Origin: Apostichopus japonicus
Lineage: Eukaryota > Echinodermata > Holothuroidea > Aspidochirotida > Stichopodidae
NCBI RefSeq assembly: GCF_037975245.1
Contig: NC_092579.1
Span: forward strand, 29,411,666 to 29,475,665
DNA: 64,000 nt
Direction: 5' to 3'
Below are positions 48,901-64,000 of the stretch, piece after piece. Both the position numbers and the translations under genes were made by a program. The notes beneath the pieces are model-generated. The model was not told the origin of the DNA. It ran no database searches and saw nothing but the letters and a program-made list of their open reading frames with translations. The first letter of the stretch is position 1. The number at the start of each line of letters is the position of its first letter.

Positions 48901-49979
48901 TTGGGGTTACAAATTGTATTTTTCAATACTTAATTCGGTTGTTATTTTTCTTGAGCTATGTTACATCACAATGCTCCACAGTGACTAAATCGCAGATGAT
49001 AAAAATATCACAAAATGTCATATATTTCACTTTCTGAATAATGCGTCATCTTTCTTGATGAGGAAAAAATTCCACAAATATAAACTTGAAGAGTCTTCGC
49101 ATTCGATTGAGAATCAGTGACGTAGGAAGATATAAAACAACAGTATTTGATGACCCTGTCAAGCATCATTTATGAATTTCGTTATTATGACGTAAGGTGG
49201 CCTAGAAAAATTGGGTTGGGAATGTCAACTGTGTCTTGTCTAATATTAGTGTCATTGAGGCCTGGATAAGTGACTTATAGCCAGGCATTCAGTCTGTGGA
49301 ATGGTGAGGGGGAGGGGGGGGGGGGCTGCGGTGAGCAGAGAGGGTGGAGGAGCCTGGTAGATAAGAGGAGAGTTAGGCAGTAGTGGAGGGTTAAACCGTT
49401 ATGGAAGAATGATTAATGACTGTTTAAACTTATCGATAAAATGACAACTAAACTGGCGATATGCAATATTCACTATTCAATCAGTATTTTACACACTTAA
49501 CTGTATTATGCTTTTTAGCCTTCTCCGTACATATTAATAACCGGTCATGTGTTACTTTGCCCGCGAAAGTTAATAAAATTAGGTTCTCTGTTAAATATAT
49601 CTATAAATATATATCCACCCACCCACCCACTTTGGAATCTATTTGAACCCCTCTAACAAAACAATAAGTTAACAAAGCCATTTTTTTGACAATCATTGGC
49701 AACATCCGGAGTTGACGATAAAAATGAGACCTTGTACCCCGATCGGCCCAAGCGAGGAAGATAAAGGAAATGACTCCATGTAACCTACAAAAAGGGCAAA
49801 ACCGGTTCTAGTTTGGTTTCATTAGCGTTAGCAAGGTCTTTTGTCAAAAAATGCTAATAATAATGTACACAATATTCTCTTGCAAGTTTCTTTGGAGATA
49901 AAAAAAAAATGTTTATCGACAACAGCAATAGACATTGGCAAATGCTTTAGACGTGAAGTGGGTACGTAACGGTATACTA
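45943..49979. other. No gene recognised
   Basis: AT-rich unique DNA with G or C homopolymers near 46970-47000, 47460-47475, 47915-47935 and 49310-49325. The short open frame at 48582-48803 has an acceptor-like CTTTTCAAG and a GTATGA donor around 48691-48786, but its peptide is not recognised. Confidence 0.45.
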
Positions 49980-50285
49980 CCGTACTGGGGGTATTCTAGC
50001 ACAATATTACTTGTACTCGAGTACTCGACCTCTTAGATGGTGTACTCGCACCCGTATACTCGAGACGTTATAGTATATATGATACACAATATAGTATATA
50101 TATTTTTTTATTTTTTTTATTTGCAAGATTAAGTACTCATGCTCGCCCTTTATAAGACCATTTGATTGTTACTCACACGTGTTCTCATATATACGTACTC
50201 GATACGTAGTAATTGTACTCGTACTCATGCAGGCTTTAGTACTCGAACCTCAAATTTCTCAAGTGTACTAAGGTGAAGACTTGAA
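49980..50285 (+). repeat. GTACTC-rich degenerate repeat, block 3
   Basis: TACTCGAGTACTCGACC, GTACTCGCACCCGTATACTC and GTACTCGTACTCATG recur irregularly. It is the same motif as the GAGTAC blocks at 20.4 and 20.9 kb, in the other orientation. Confidence 0.55.
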
Positions 50286-51934
50286 GACCAGCCATACCTA
50301 TAGCTATGTATATTCTTTACCTTATATATTTGATTTCAGATTTACAGCCAGGGCAAACACAACCTGAACACATTGTTTATTGTTTTCATAACCACTTCAG
50401 GAGAGTAAACCTGACAATATTGAGTTCAGTTACACAAAACTAGCAGCCATCCCCCGCCATCAACCCCACCCTCAAGTAGCCATCCCCCGCCATCACCCCC
50501 CCCCCCACCCCGCCTTACGCAGTCTTCGCCATATTAGTCATAGACAGCGAGCAACAGGCCTTTACAACACTCCTATAATTCAAGGAGACCTACATGCTTT
50601 ATAGCCCTGTGATTTGCATGTAAGACTCAAGGCTATGATGTTGCATTTCATATTTGATGTAAAGATAACAAATATTATTGTTTTTTATTTTATTTTAAGT
50701 TGCCCATCAAAGATCAACATAATGCGGTAATTTGATAACCTATAGTGCGAATTTCTTCCAAGAAACTCGAAGAGACTTCTCCATTTTTATTAAATTATAT
50801 TTCCTATCGTTATTCTTTATCATATTTATACACAAGTTACATGTGGATCAGTTCTCTATTACAGACTGTATATTTTTTGTTATGGAAAACATACCTATTT
50901 GACCATAACGACTTTAATTGCCACCAAACTTACACAGTGATCTATCCTTGTATATCATCCGGGCTTTTGCCAGTCAGTTATTGGTTGATTTCACGCGGAT
51001 TTAGTGAACGTCATTATTAAAATAACGGCTTGAGTTAAAGCTTCTGAAAGTAGCTCGGTTTAGAGATGATGTAGATCGTAATTTCCGCTATGTTTATTGA
51101 AGAGGTGTCCATTGAGAGATGAACTTATATTCTGCAATATATATAATCGAACAGATAGATCCGCCAGGGAGAGAGAGAGGGAGGGTGCAATAAAGATAGA
51201 TATAAGTTAATAAGCGCAACCAGTTCCGCGAAATTATTTGAGTCAGCTTTGTTGAACATGTTGTATTGCTCTATAACACACGCTTCTGTTCATGCAGTGT
51301 TGCATGTCAGAAAACAGACACGATATGCCATTAATCTTCTCTGGAAACTCGCTTATTCTGCCATAATACTGCATCGGTCATTCTTAAAGGTAGGAGGTGT
51401 TCACTCACTAGAAATATGGCTCTCTCTCTCTCACTCAAGTGGGGCGCAGTTTAAATTTGAGAAGGTTTGCACTATTATCTGATTTGCGTACAAAATGAAA
51501 TATACAATTCACTCGTCAGTAATTCCACAGTAAGAAAAGTTGAAATCCCCGTATTACTGTAACAAACAACCAGGTTGCATTCTTTTCATCGGACCGACAT
51601 ATTTTATCACGTGTAGAAAGTGACGCGATTCGGCACTATTTAGGATAATGTACAAGACCATGTATGATATAACTTCATTTAAGACCTACACTATGGTATA
51701 CATATACATAAACATATACATTATAATACAAATATATATATTATATACGAAAATACACGGGAATGAACACACACGAAAAGCCTCAGAAAAGCACAATGCG
51801 CTTTTATCGGGATGCTAATGGCTTATTTACCATGTGTGTGTGACACGGTTACAATCTTAACATCCATTTCATCGATTAATTCCACTGAAGAGGAAACTTG
51901 CAAGGCAATCTGATAATCATGAGATCATCCCTCT
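50286..51934. other. No gene recognised
   Basis: AT-rich unique DNA. A C-rich duplicated phrase TAGC(A)GCCATCCCCCGCCATC lies near 50441-50500. Short open frames lack support. Confidence 0.45.
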
Positions 51935-52130
51935 TTAACTAGAAATGCGATAAGGTTTCTTCTAACCATCTGTGATTGTGCCGTCTCGTATGCCTCATCT
52001 CGAAGAATGCGATGAGGCATCTTCTAACCATTTGAGAGTGTGTCGGCCCGTATGCCTCAGTTCGGAGATTTGCGATAAGGTTTCTAATAACCATCTGGGA
52101 TTGTGCTGGCCAGTATGACGGGAATTACCT
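51935..52130 (+). repeat. Tandem repeat of about 62 bp, three units
   Basis: TGCGAT(A/G)AGG.(T/A)TCT(T/A)(C/A)TAACCAT anchors each unit, at 51946, 52008 and 52071, followed by a CCGTATGCCTCA-type sequence. Sequence differs by about a quarter between units. Confidence 0.8.
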
Positions 52131-52405
52131 TACAGACTTCCCAGCACGACCCCGTACGGTTACAAGTATAATCCGTTGAATCCACTGTCCGTCCACCTTG
52201 CAGTGGTCTACAAAAACCGGAGGAAGATCTAAGTGGTGGCGCTGTTGAACATTGTTATCTTTCCAAAATTGAAATTTTCGTAGCTATCAACTTTCAGACA
52301 ACAAAGAGTCCTTCCGGTTTCCGCAACGATCACGAAATAGCCAACTTATGACAAACAACATTCCTTTTTTCTAAAGGTAAAGAGTTCAACTTAAACGGAG
52401 CTTCA

Positions 52406-52582
52406 ATGATGACGTCAGAGGCGATATTGATGGCTCCCGTATTGTCCTCAGTGATCCTTTTTAGCTCTACCCAATATAATTGTCAAAGCAATGATTTTCA
52501 ATTGCCATCGCAGACGTCAATTTCAACACAACTGAACAATGTCCTGACGCTCCAACTACCACGCCTCGTAAATCGATATTAA
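52406..52582 (+). CDS. Candidate small secreted-peptide ORF (58 codons, weak)
   Basis: The frame begins with two consecutive ATG codons, has a hydrophobic stretch AILMAPVLSSVILFSS near the N-terminus like a signal peptide, then a Q/S/N/L-rich polar part with one Cys, ending LPRLVNRY and TAA. No family is recognised and no splice or expression evidence is available. A TGACGTCA palindrome overlaps codons 2-4. It could be chance. Confidence 0.18.
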   Translation: MMTSEAILMAPVLSSVILFSSTQYNCQSNDFQLPSQTSISTQLNNVLTLQLPRLVNRY

Positions 52583-53237
52583 TTTATAAAAAACTATTTT
52601 TGTCTGATTTTCTGCACCTTCATCTCACTATCGACTTTTCCTTCTATTCTTATCACACAACAGGTTTTACTTTTATTGCTCTTGATTTTCGCCTTCCATT
52701 CTCGTATGGCAAATGGCCAAAGCTTTTATAAAATCGGTTTTCCGAACCCTTTTGAAAAAAAACGACCAAAATCTCATCTTTTCAACGTCGGATACAATTG
52801 TTTCCATAGCAACGCAATAAAGAGATGACTTTTAGTTGCACTTTGCTCAGCGAGTCATGATGAAAAATAACGTCCAACACAAAGAAATTATCGATCTTGG
52901 CGGGAATCACGGAAGGAAAATGTGTAAAGATAAATAGCGTCCTCTATTTATATAATGCCCTCATTAATTTTCTATTAGCAGAAACAAGTCAACTTATTTA
53001 CGGTTCGTCGCAGGTTCGTAACTCTTTCCTGTCAGAAGTCAATCGATGCGAATAGGAAATGTGTATGGAACAACTTATGCTTATATATTTGCTAATAATT
53101 GCAAGACATTTTGAACAGTGCATGACCAGGAGTGCATGAAAGGAGTGCATGACCAGAGTGGAGTGATTAGACCATCCTTCGTGAAGCTGTACCCCGTGCC
53201 ATGCATGCATTTCAACAAATTCTGATAAGCGCCCTAG
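52583..53237. other. No gene recognised
   Basis: Unique sequence. The phrase (G)GAGTGCATGA recurs three times near 53130-53155. Nothing else can be supported. Confidence 0.45.
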
Positions 53238-53254
53238 CAAAACATATATATACA

Positions 53255-53313
<59 letters not shown>

Positions 53314-53327
53314 ATTATTATTATTAC
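53238..53327. repeat. (TA)n array followed by (TTA)n
   Basis: TA dinucleotides with a few interruptions at the left end change to ATT/TTA trinucleotides at about 53309. Confidence 0.95.
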
Positions 53328-56300
53328 GGAGCGTTAGGTGAGGGGTAATTTGGGGTGGGGTGATGAGGGGGTATGTGGGATAGTGTTATTCAGGACCAAT
53401 AGCTCAGTTGTTAACAGAGCACAAAGCTTATATTCCTGGAGGTAATTACATAACCGATACATCATGCCATATACATGTTGATGTAAACTATACTGTTATT
53501 TCCATGCACGAAGGTAAAACTCATATTCGATACATCAAGCAATGATAGGTTCGTGCTTCCTTGTATATTGCCTATATAGTCGGGCTACTGACTTTTGCTT
53601 TCGTTATTTTCTCGGAAGGGAGACCTCCCTCAATAACCGTACTTGTTGACTTGGTGTCAAATCCATTCATGAAGTGGGAACCGCAGTCGATCTTAGAATT
53701 CGCTACATTGTTCGTGCACATTATGTCACCGTATAGCGGGTGTCAATGACAGGTCATGTTTGTTAGTTTCCATATGATTATTATATTTCTATTATTATCA
53801 TCATCACTCTTCTCACGCAATTCGTAAAGGGAGAGATATATCCACGCAGCTTTTAGCCAGCAGTATATTATATACTAGTCAAGTTATTGTATAGTCAGTA
53901 TATATTACTATAGTCAGCAGTGTATTATAAAGTCAGTATTTGTTTATATAGACAGTATATTAAAGAATCAGTGTATATCGGGATTAGTTTAACGTAGCCT
54001 TTGAAGAACTAGCAATGATATGCCTTGATCATTATTCGACAATTCGTGTTACGGTCACAAATTTAGAACAATGACTTCACAGGTCTCACGCATTACCAAC
54101 AACTAACTTCCAATCGGTTGTAATATTTATACTGATCGTCTGAAGATGTAACAGCACGCACGTGTCATTGGCATAGATACAATATATCTATCCTGGCTGT
54201 CACTTGTGCGTATATCAGTATCAATGAACACATCTGCGACAGAATCTTTTTTTCATTACAAATCTAGTTTTTTTTTTTGAATTAGCAAAAAACAGGGTTT
54301 TCATACTTGTTATTTTGTAACCTGCAATGTGGGGACTATTGGCCATTGCAGCCTGCAATGTGGGGACTATTGGTCATTGTTCCCAACCATGCCCTGGTGG
54401 ACAAAGTTGAGGTCTGAAGCACGGACGAAACTCATAAATTTCCAAGTACTGTACGCCCAGTTTAACAAAATAAATAAATAAATAAAAAAAACTGTTTTAT
54501 TCAAACAGGATTACAATCTTAATTTTACAAGTAAATTTTTTTTTTTTTGTATAGTTAGGTCATGAATAACAAACTGGTAGGAAGATTATAAGCAGTAATA
54601 AAATATACAAACTTACCTTGAAAGAAGTAGTCAATTCTAGTAGAAGTAATTATTGGTCAGAATTATACATCGGTTACATTTTTCTGTTTTCGTCTTCTCA
54701 GTTTTGAGTGTCAACTCGAAAATAAAGTTTGAATGAGCAACCCCATACCTCTAAATCCAGTGCAGATTTTTAAAAGTGTAAATATTTTCGCAGAAAAACT
54801 TCTTTCTTGGATTCAGGAAATAATGTTATAAGATGATATGTCAAAGGTCATCATTTTGGAATGATTAAGTTTGTAACTTTAGCACAACTTATAATAAGAG
54901 CAACATCTAATTTGGACTTGCCTTCATGATTTGATTTGTAGTTGTACTAACCGAAAGATTTTATGTGACATTTTGTTTTGCATAATTATATTTTATTCTT
55001 TCTTTTGTTTTAATGATCTTATTCATCGGTAGAGACAGGATTTACTTTATGTTTACTAAGTTACACAAAACTAACAGTGTGAAGAATGATTTTTTATAAT
55101 ATCAATAATAATGAAAAATTCTCTTTAATAGGAAAGTTTCACACATTCACTGTGTTAAGGGGAAAGGGCATGGCTTACTATATGCGCATATGGTCTCACA
55201 TCTAACATGTTAAAAAATGTAGACACACAAAACAAAACGACTGGAAATCGACACTAACGTTTATGTGATTCCATTGCTACAGTATACACCGAGACAGGAA
55301 ACAAAACAACACAAAGTATATATTCAGAATTCGAAAATGATTCTGTTTTCAGAGACATTTTCTTTGATCTGAATTGATCTTTTCACAGAGGTGTAAACGC
55401 TTTACACCTTAAGTGTTGATAGATTCGAATGTTGTACCCATTTATTTGCTTTTCTATGCATAAGTCGCCTTATTTTTTCAACACATTGGGTCATTGATCA
55501 ATTAAGGTTGAAGACACAGATGGGGTTAGCTACTGTTTGAATAGTAATAACAATAATAAAAATAATTATTATTATAATATTAATAAAAAAAAGAAGCAAT
55601 TGTCAATGCCAAACACTTCGGATGCAACTTTTCATTGTTTTTGAGTTAATTGAAACGGTGGTAAAACCATGGCAACTGATTGTGTCATAACAATGGCATA
55701 ACGTATACCGTGTCATACAATACACTGATTGTAACATTTAAAAAAAATATGAATTTAGTGTATGGTTATCACTGCGTTGAGTCGTTTGAAATTAAGGCTT
55801 AATATTGTTGAAAACAGAGGCAGGTAGGTGAAACAGTCACAACCTGCAATGACGGATCTAGGATATCTCGGAACAGCTTAACCCGCGGAAGACGAAGTAT
55901 CTACAGATGTATCGATATTATATCGATATCATATCCAAACTAGCGGTGTATAACAAACATCCCGGTAAATCGTAAAGAATTACTCTCGCTCGAATCACGG
56001 GAAAATGTTCCCACTGTGTAAACCCTGTGGTGTTGAACATACTTATGTTTGCAGCTGATATTAATGACAACAAAACTCCGAAGAGGGATGTGTCCCCCGC
56101 ACCGGCCTCCCCCCTGTAACCCCTCGGATTTAAGTTGTTACAAAACAGCTTCAAATATATTGAATAAGCCTTTTTAACAAACCGACTACAAAAATACAGT
56201 CTGTGAATAACTGGGTGAGGGGAGAATGGGTGGGAGGGGGGGGGGGTTACAACCAAATTGATGGTAACAATGTTAACTTTTTAGATCAATTTCATTAAAC

Positions 56301-59300
56301 AAGCTGAACTTGCTTGTCAGTACTGATGAACTCTAAGCAAGACTGTAAGGATATCCAGGCATTTACCCATGTGCGCATGCGCCACTTCAAATGCATACAT
56401 TATCGGAAACATTGCATTGTTAATCTATACCTATAGCATTCGTTGCATGAATTGTTGCGTTCTAAAGAGAAATGCTATTGTGTAAATTGCAGTTGTAAAA
56501 GGAAAAGCTTCGGGTTGTATTTTGTCAATAATTTTGGAACTCTAATTTGCCCAAGCTATGAATTAATATTTATATATAACTGGGTATGAATTATAATGCA
56601 TGTTGTATCATTCCAAAACTGTTGACGCTTTTGTTTGATTTCATCCTCCATGTTGTAATTTCGTTGAACTATGTTACAAGCCAATTCTTTCAGGAACTTG
56701 ATCACTTTATCATTCCTTAAAAACCGTTTAGTTAGGTACAGCCAGGCTGTTACCAAGGTGACGCAAAAACGCAGCCTTGACATACAGTTACTATGTTCTC
56801 TGCAATACATAGATCAGAAGATGTTTACGTTAACATTCGAAATACTACAGATCATAAAGTATTATACGTCTCGCGTGCTGTGGTTTCAAAGTTAGCATGC
56901 GCAGTCGGCAATCAATGAAACCTTTTAAACAAAGGAAACAAACCACGACAATGGTCGCAAAATCGATGCCAAACCTCAAAAACCAACTTCGGTAGCGATC
57001 AGGAAGAGATTGATAACTCTGAAGCGAACCAGTCAATAATTACAATAGCCTTCATATGCACTTGGAATATATAGGTTATCTTAACAAGTTTTAGGCATTG
57101 ATAAGAATAGACGATATGACTCATGATTACTTCGGTCTACCTGCGTCGGTAACAACTAGAACGTGATGTAATACCACTTAATGCGATATCATGTATATAT
57201 GGTATATCAAAGAATGAATGACTTCACCACACAACAAGTATGGTTAGGATCAGTCTTGGCCTGTTAGGCTAAGAGCATTTGTAGTACGTATCTGTAGTCT
57301 TTTCCAACCTAACAATCACATATACGGTCACAGCCTTGTTGTAAGGAGTCTGAGTTGAAAGTGGGTTAAAGGTAACACCCTATTTCAGTCTAATGATTAG
57401 AGCAATCGTGTCTGCAAACCGCCAAGCAAATTAAAAAGATTATTCTTTGTATCATACTTCCCTTACTGCCTTATGCAAGTTCATATTTTGGCACAAAGCA
57501 TTACAACTTCTAGTACATCAATAACTTGAAAACTTCAGGTAGAAATGGTGATAGCTAGATCATGCTCCCGTTAACTTCTTTTAAACACCGAATATACAGT
57601 TCTTTAATTTTTCTGGTGGACGTAAAAATTAAGAATGGTGTTTGAAGATTAGACGTCATTGGCTGATCCGATCTGAAATTCAACCAATCGCGAACGTCTT
57701 TTACCAAGTATATAGGGTAGAGGTTCTTTTTTTAACTTTTGCGATCTCCAGTCACGAATGATCGAACGACAATAGTCACTTTTAATCATAGAATAACAGG
57801 AGACTTTAAACTTGCGTTGAAACAGAACTATAATAAATACACCTTTTGTGAAATCATGACGTAGGGTAAGTTTCTATTTACGTAGCAAATGCACACAACA
57901 ACAAAAAAACGCTTTTCACGATCAGTTTCTCAAAAAAGAAAGACTAAATTATACCCGTTATATGACTGGTTTGTATTTCTTTGCGGTATTCATTCACAAG
58001 ATACAGGGCGTTACTATAAATACCACAAGCTTTCAAGTACAAATACTAGTTGGTTCTCACGGGATATTGCACTTTACCAAACCTTACAAGTTTAAAGTAG
58101 TATAGTATACCATATATAATAAAGCATAATATAGTAGTGTAATAAAGAGATTTATTCTCCACGTGTCGATTAGAGTGACTAAGACCGTAAAATGACTTGT
58201 TGAGGCAACTAAATAAATGCTACTCAATATGGCTAAAGTTTCTCAAGAGCATTATTGTGGACATGTATTGGTCCTTAATTCCCCTTACTTATCATTTGAT
58301 CAATCAAGGCATTGAAACCTAGGCATTGAAATAAATAATAACTAATCCACTATACCGTTATAGATTCACCATTAATATACTGGTGCGACGCTTCTCGCAA
58401 AGTCTATATAAGCAACTCAACTATTCAATATACTATCGTATAACAAAATGCTAAATTCAGAAGGGACTCCGCCCTCCCTATTGCTGAAATAAAACTGCAA
58501 AGATGTTTAACAGCGTTTGCATAGAATAGCTTATCACTTTTAATAATTGTTGATAAAGCAAAGCTAACTTCAGAGACTTGAAAATTGCTCTGTTAAATAT
58601 CGGTACTGAAATGTATTCACTGGCAATTCGTGTAACAGTTCTTTACCCTATGGTGATCAAAAGACAAACTAGAGGGATTTAGCTGCATAAAAAATGAATT
58701 GTACGCACTGTTAATTCACCCACCACCCCCTTCCCCATCCTCTTATCCCCATATGTTTACTTTCTAATAATAACATAATGTTAGTTAGAAACTTTCCGCA
58801 TTGCTACTTTAATCAAACATTGTTCACAGGATTAAGAAAGAAGATGCCTTCGACAGACGAAGATTGAAATATTCTGGTCTTCCGTGAAACACTGTGTATG
58901 TACTCAGCTGGTTAAGTTTCAATACATCTTCGCAATAACCACGCTTTTATTTACTACTAATTAACCATTTTATTACACCCTTTTTTATATACAAGTTTAA
59001 AATTCATGTTCAGTATGATTGGTGACGCATATTGTTGCTGTTAATTTCTATCAGTTTTGTACAGTCCGAACTGTAACTAATTTTTGGTTGTTCTCATAAT
59101 TCTTTTAGTTGCGCAACCATTTTAGGTAAATAGATGATTTGCATACGTGATATGATATAATTGATTTAATTTAAATAATAAACAGACCATCACATTACCA
59201 ACAAAACAAAGGAGTGAACTTCGCTGATTTAATGATTCCCAGAATTTAGTCACAATAAAATGTAAAAATTCGATTGCCAAATCATTATTGATCTTTTGTG

Positions 59301-59339
59301 TATGGCTTCTCGAATAATATATTCGCCTCTTTGGATTTG

Positions 59340-59342
<3 letters not shown>
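53328..59342. other. No gene recognised
   Basis: AT-rich unique DNA. It contains a duplicated phrase of about 33 bp with CCTGCAATGTGGGGACTATT at 54325-54385, TCAGTATAT recurrences near 53870-53970 and a G run near 56236. The frame at 53561-53749 looks like a signal peptide plus polar tail but has no ATG, family or splice support. Confidence 0.45.
54325..54385 (+). repeat. Tandem duplication of about 31-33 bp
   Basis: CCTGCAATGTGGGGACTATT occurs twice in succession, each followed by GG(C/T)CATTG. Confidence 0.85.

Positions 59343-59432
<90 letters not shown>
59343..59432. repeat. (TA)n array, about 45 units
   Basis: An uninterrupted TA array, about 60 bp to the left of the hairpin at 59493-59552. 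Confidence 0.97.
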
Positions 59433-59435
<3 letters not shown>

Positions 59436-59492
59436 TTGGTTGGATGGCGTCTTTCTTGGCGCAGAGTGCTCTATGTCCAGTGGACAGAGCGG

Positions 59493-62814
<3,322 letters not shown>

Positions 62815-63375
62815 TGATAATTATTCTCAATACAAGTGACCATAACAGCTATTCATAACAATTACTCTATATAATTATTCTCAATACAAGTGACCATAAC
62901 TGCTATTCTTAACACTTATTCTATATTCTCAATGCAAGTGACCATAACAACGATTCATAACACTTATTCTATATAATTATTCTCCATATAAGTGACCATA
63001 ACAGCTATTCTTAACACTTATTCTATTATTCTCAATACAAGTGACCATAACAGTTATTTTTAACACTTATTCTATTACTCGCAATACAAGTGACCATAAC
63101 AGCTATTCTTAACACGTATTCTATTATTCTCAATACAAGTGACCATAACAGCTATTCATAACACTTATTCTATTACTCTCAATACAAGTGACCATAACAG
63201 CTATTCATAACACTTATTCTATTACTCTCAATACAAGTGACCATAACAGCTATTCATAACACTTATTCTATTACTCTCAATACAAGTGACCATAACAGCT
63301 TTTCATAACACTTATTCTATTATTCTCAATGCAAGTGACTATAACAGCTATTCTTAACACTTATTCTATATAATG
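62815..63375 (+). repeat. 49-bp minisatellite, about 11-12 units
   Basis: The unit contains CTCAATACAAGTGACCATAA, CAGCTATTC(A/T)TAACACTTAT and TCTATTA. CAATACAAGT starts at 63131, 63180 and 63229, giving a 49-bp period. The left units are longer (TCTATATAATTATTCTC variants). Confidence 0.95.
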
Positions 63376-64000
63376 ATTTCCCAACAGAATAGACTGCAGC
63401 CTGTTCGACATCGGCTGTATGAAAGCGTGGTCGTTCTAGACTAATATTTAATATCTTTTTGAAAGGTAAGTTATATATTTTTTCTCTCAAATAATTTAGT
63501 AGCAATTGTGACTTCATAAAACAGACAGCCGATATAATTGCTGAGTTTTCATTGGACGAGAAATAACCCCCTACTCTACCACTGCTGTCTTGACGGGTGA
63601 ATAAACTGGTCCTTCTCACATAATAACCGTCAATCTGTCAGTCTCTCATTTTCTTATCGAAAATTAATTTATTACAATAACTTTTCCATCTAAAGAGCTA
63701 ATTGATAATTTAGATTATAAGTTCATTTTCACTAATCTTAACATCTCTGTTTTCTTCTTTGAGTTTTCTTACCTTGAAGTAAACCAAATGTAACCTGAAA
63801 ATCTCAAGGGTCAGCCGGTCCTAGATTAATGCCTGTTACCATTAGCCGAGAAATTAGACAAGGTTATAATATGGTCAAACTCGTTATATAGTTATTTTTT
63901 TTTGTCTACACAGGATAACCTGTAATACATTGACATATGCATCTAATATGGGCTTACATAAGTATTAGGACTCAGGGCTTACACTCCATAAAAAGGAGAA
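63376..64000. other. No gene recognised
   Basis: AT-rich unique sequence. The minus-strand open frame at 63326-63619 partly runs through the minisatellite and has no support. Confidence 0.45.

Noticed and set aside
53561-53749. Signal-peptide-like frame of about 62 codons
   Set aside because: There is no ATG in frame after the upstream stop, no convincing splice acceptor and no family match.

Overview
The window is AT-rich animal nuclear DNA with very low gene density. Long (TA)n microsatellites, many minisatellites, short non-autonomous DNA transposons, G/C homopolymer runs and a recurrent TAGGCCTA palindrome suggest a marine invertebrate deuterostome, plausibly an echinoderm. That assignment is an inference from sequence style. 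No ribosomal, mitochondrial or bacterial sequence is seen.

The one gene I can reconstruct with confidence lies at about 15.67-23.65 kb on the plus strand. Five exons with GT..AG introns and matching phases join into a 303-residue protein: a signal peptide, one chymotrypsin/trypsin-fold (S1) domain with all ten canonical cysteines, and a hydrophobic C-terminal tail of GPI-anchor type. It lacks the catalytic His (AAHC replaced by TASC) and Ser (GDSGGP replaced by NDPGSP) and has no R-IVGG activation site, but keeps the Asp of the triad (HDIAIL). It is therefore a predicted inactive serine protease homologue. Intron 2 holds a degenerate tRNA-derived SINE and intron 4 a long TA array.

The rest is intergenic or unassigned. 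0-15 kb: a diverged dispersed repeat in two copies (about 0.65-1.19 and 4.19-4.74 kb), a minisatellite of about 54 bp whose unit resembles a tRNA A box (2.85-3.88 kb), a poly(A)/TA tract (5 kb), one weak candidate exon (5.8 kb), and minisatellites at 7.8, 9.3 and 12.4 kb. 24-38 kb: a 549-bp hAT-like element with perfect 8-bp target duplications (24.9 kb), a foldback repeat related to one at 6.5 kb (28.3 kb), two copies of an 843-848-bp hAT-like MITE (32.4 and 36.6 kb, the second nested in another TIR element), a 30-bp minisatellite (33.7-34.5 kb), and a perfect 55-bp hairpin between TA arrays (35.8 kb). 38-46 kb: a hammerhead-ribozyme-like motif (38.45 kb), AGACTAG-type and ACTATACTACAC-type degenerate satellites, and a third hAT-like family (45.3 kb) sharing an internal module with the 32.4/36.6 kb elements. 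46-64 kb: mostly unique AT-rich sequence with short repeats, TA arrays (53, 59, 61 kb) and a 49-bp minisatellite (62.8-63.4 kb).

The protease homologue is the only feature with a clear protein function. Nothing suggests a multi-gene system. The most interesting signals are the pseudoprotease, the related hAT-like elements and the ribozyme-like motif.
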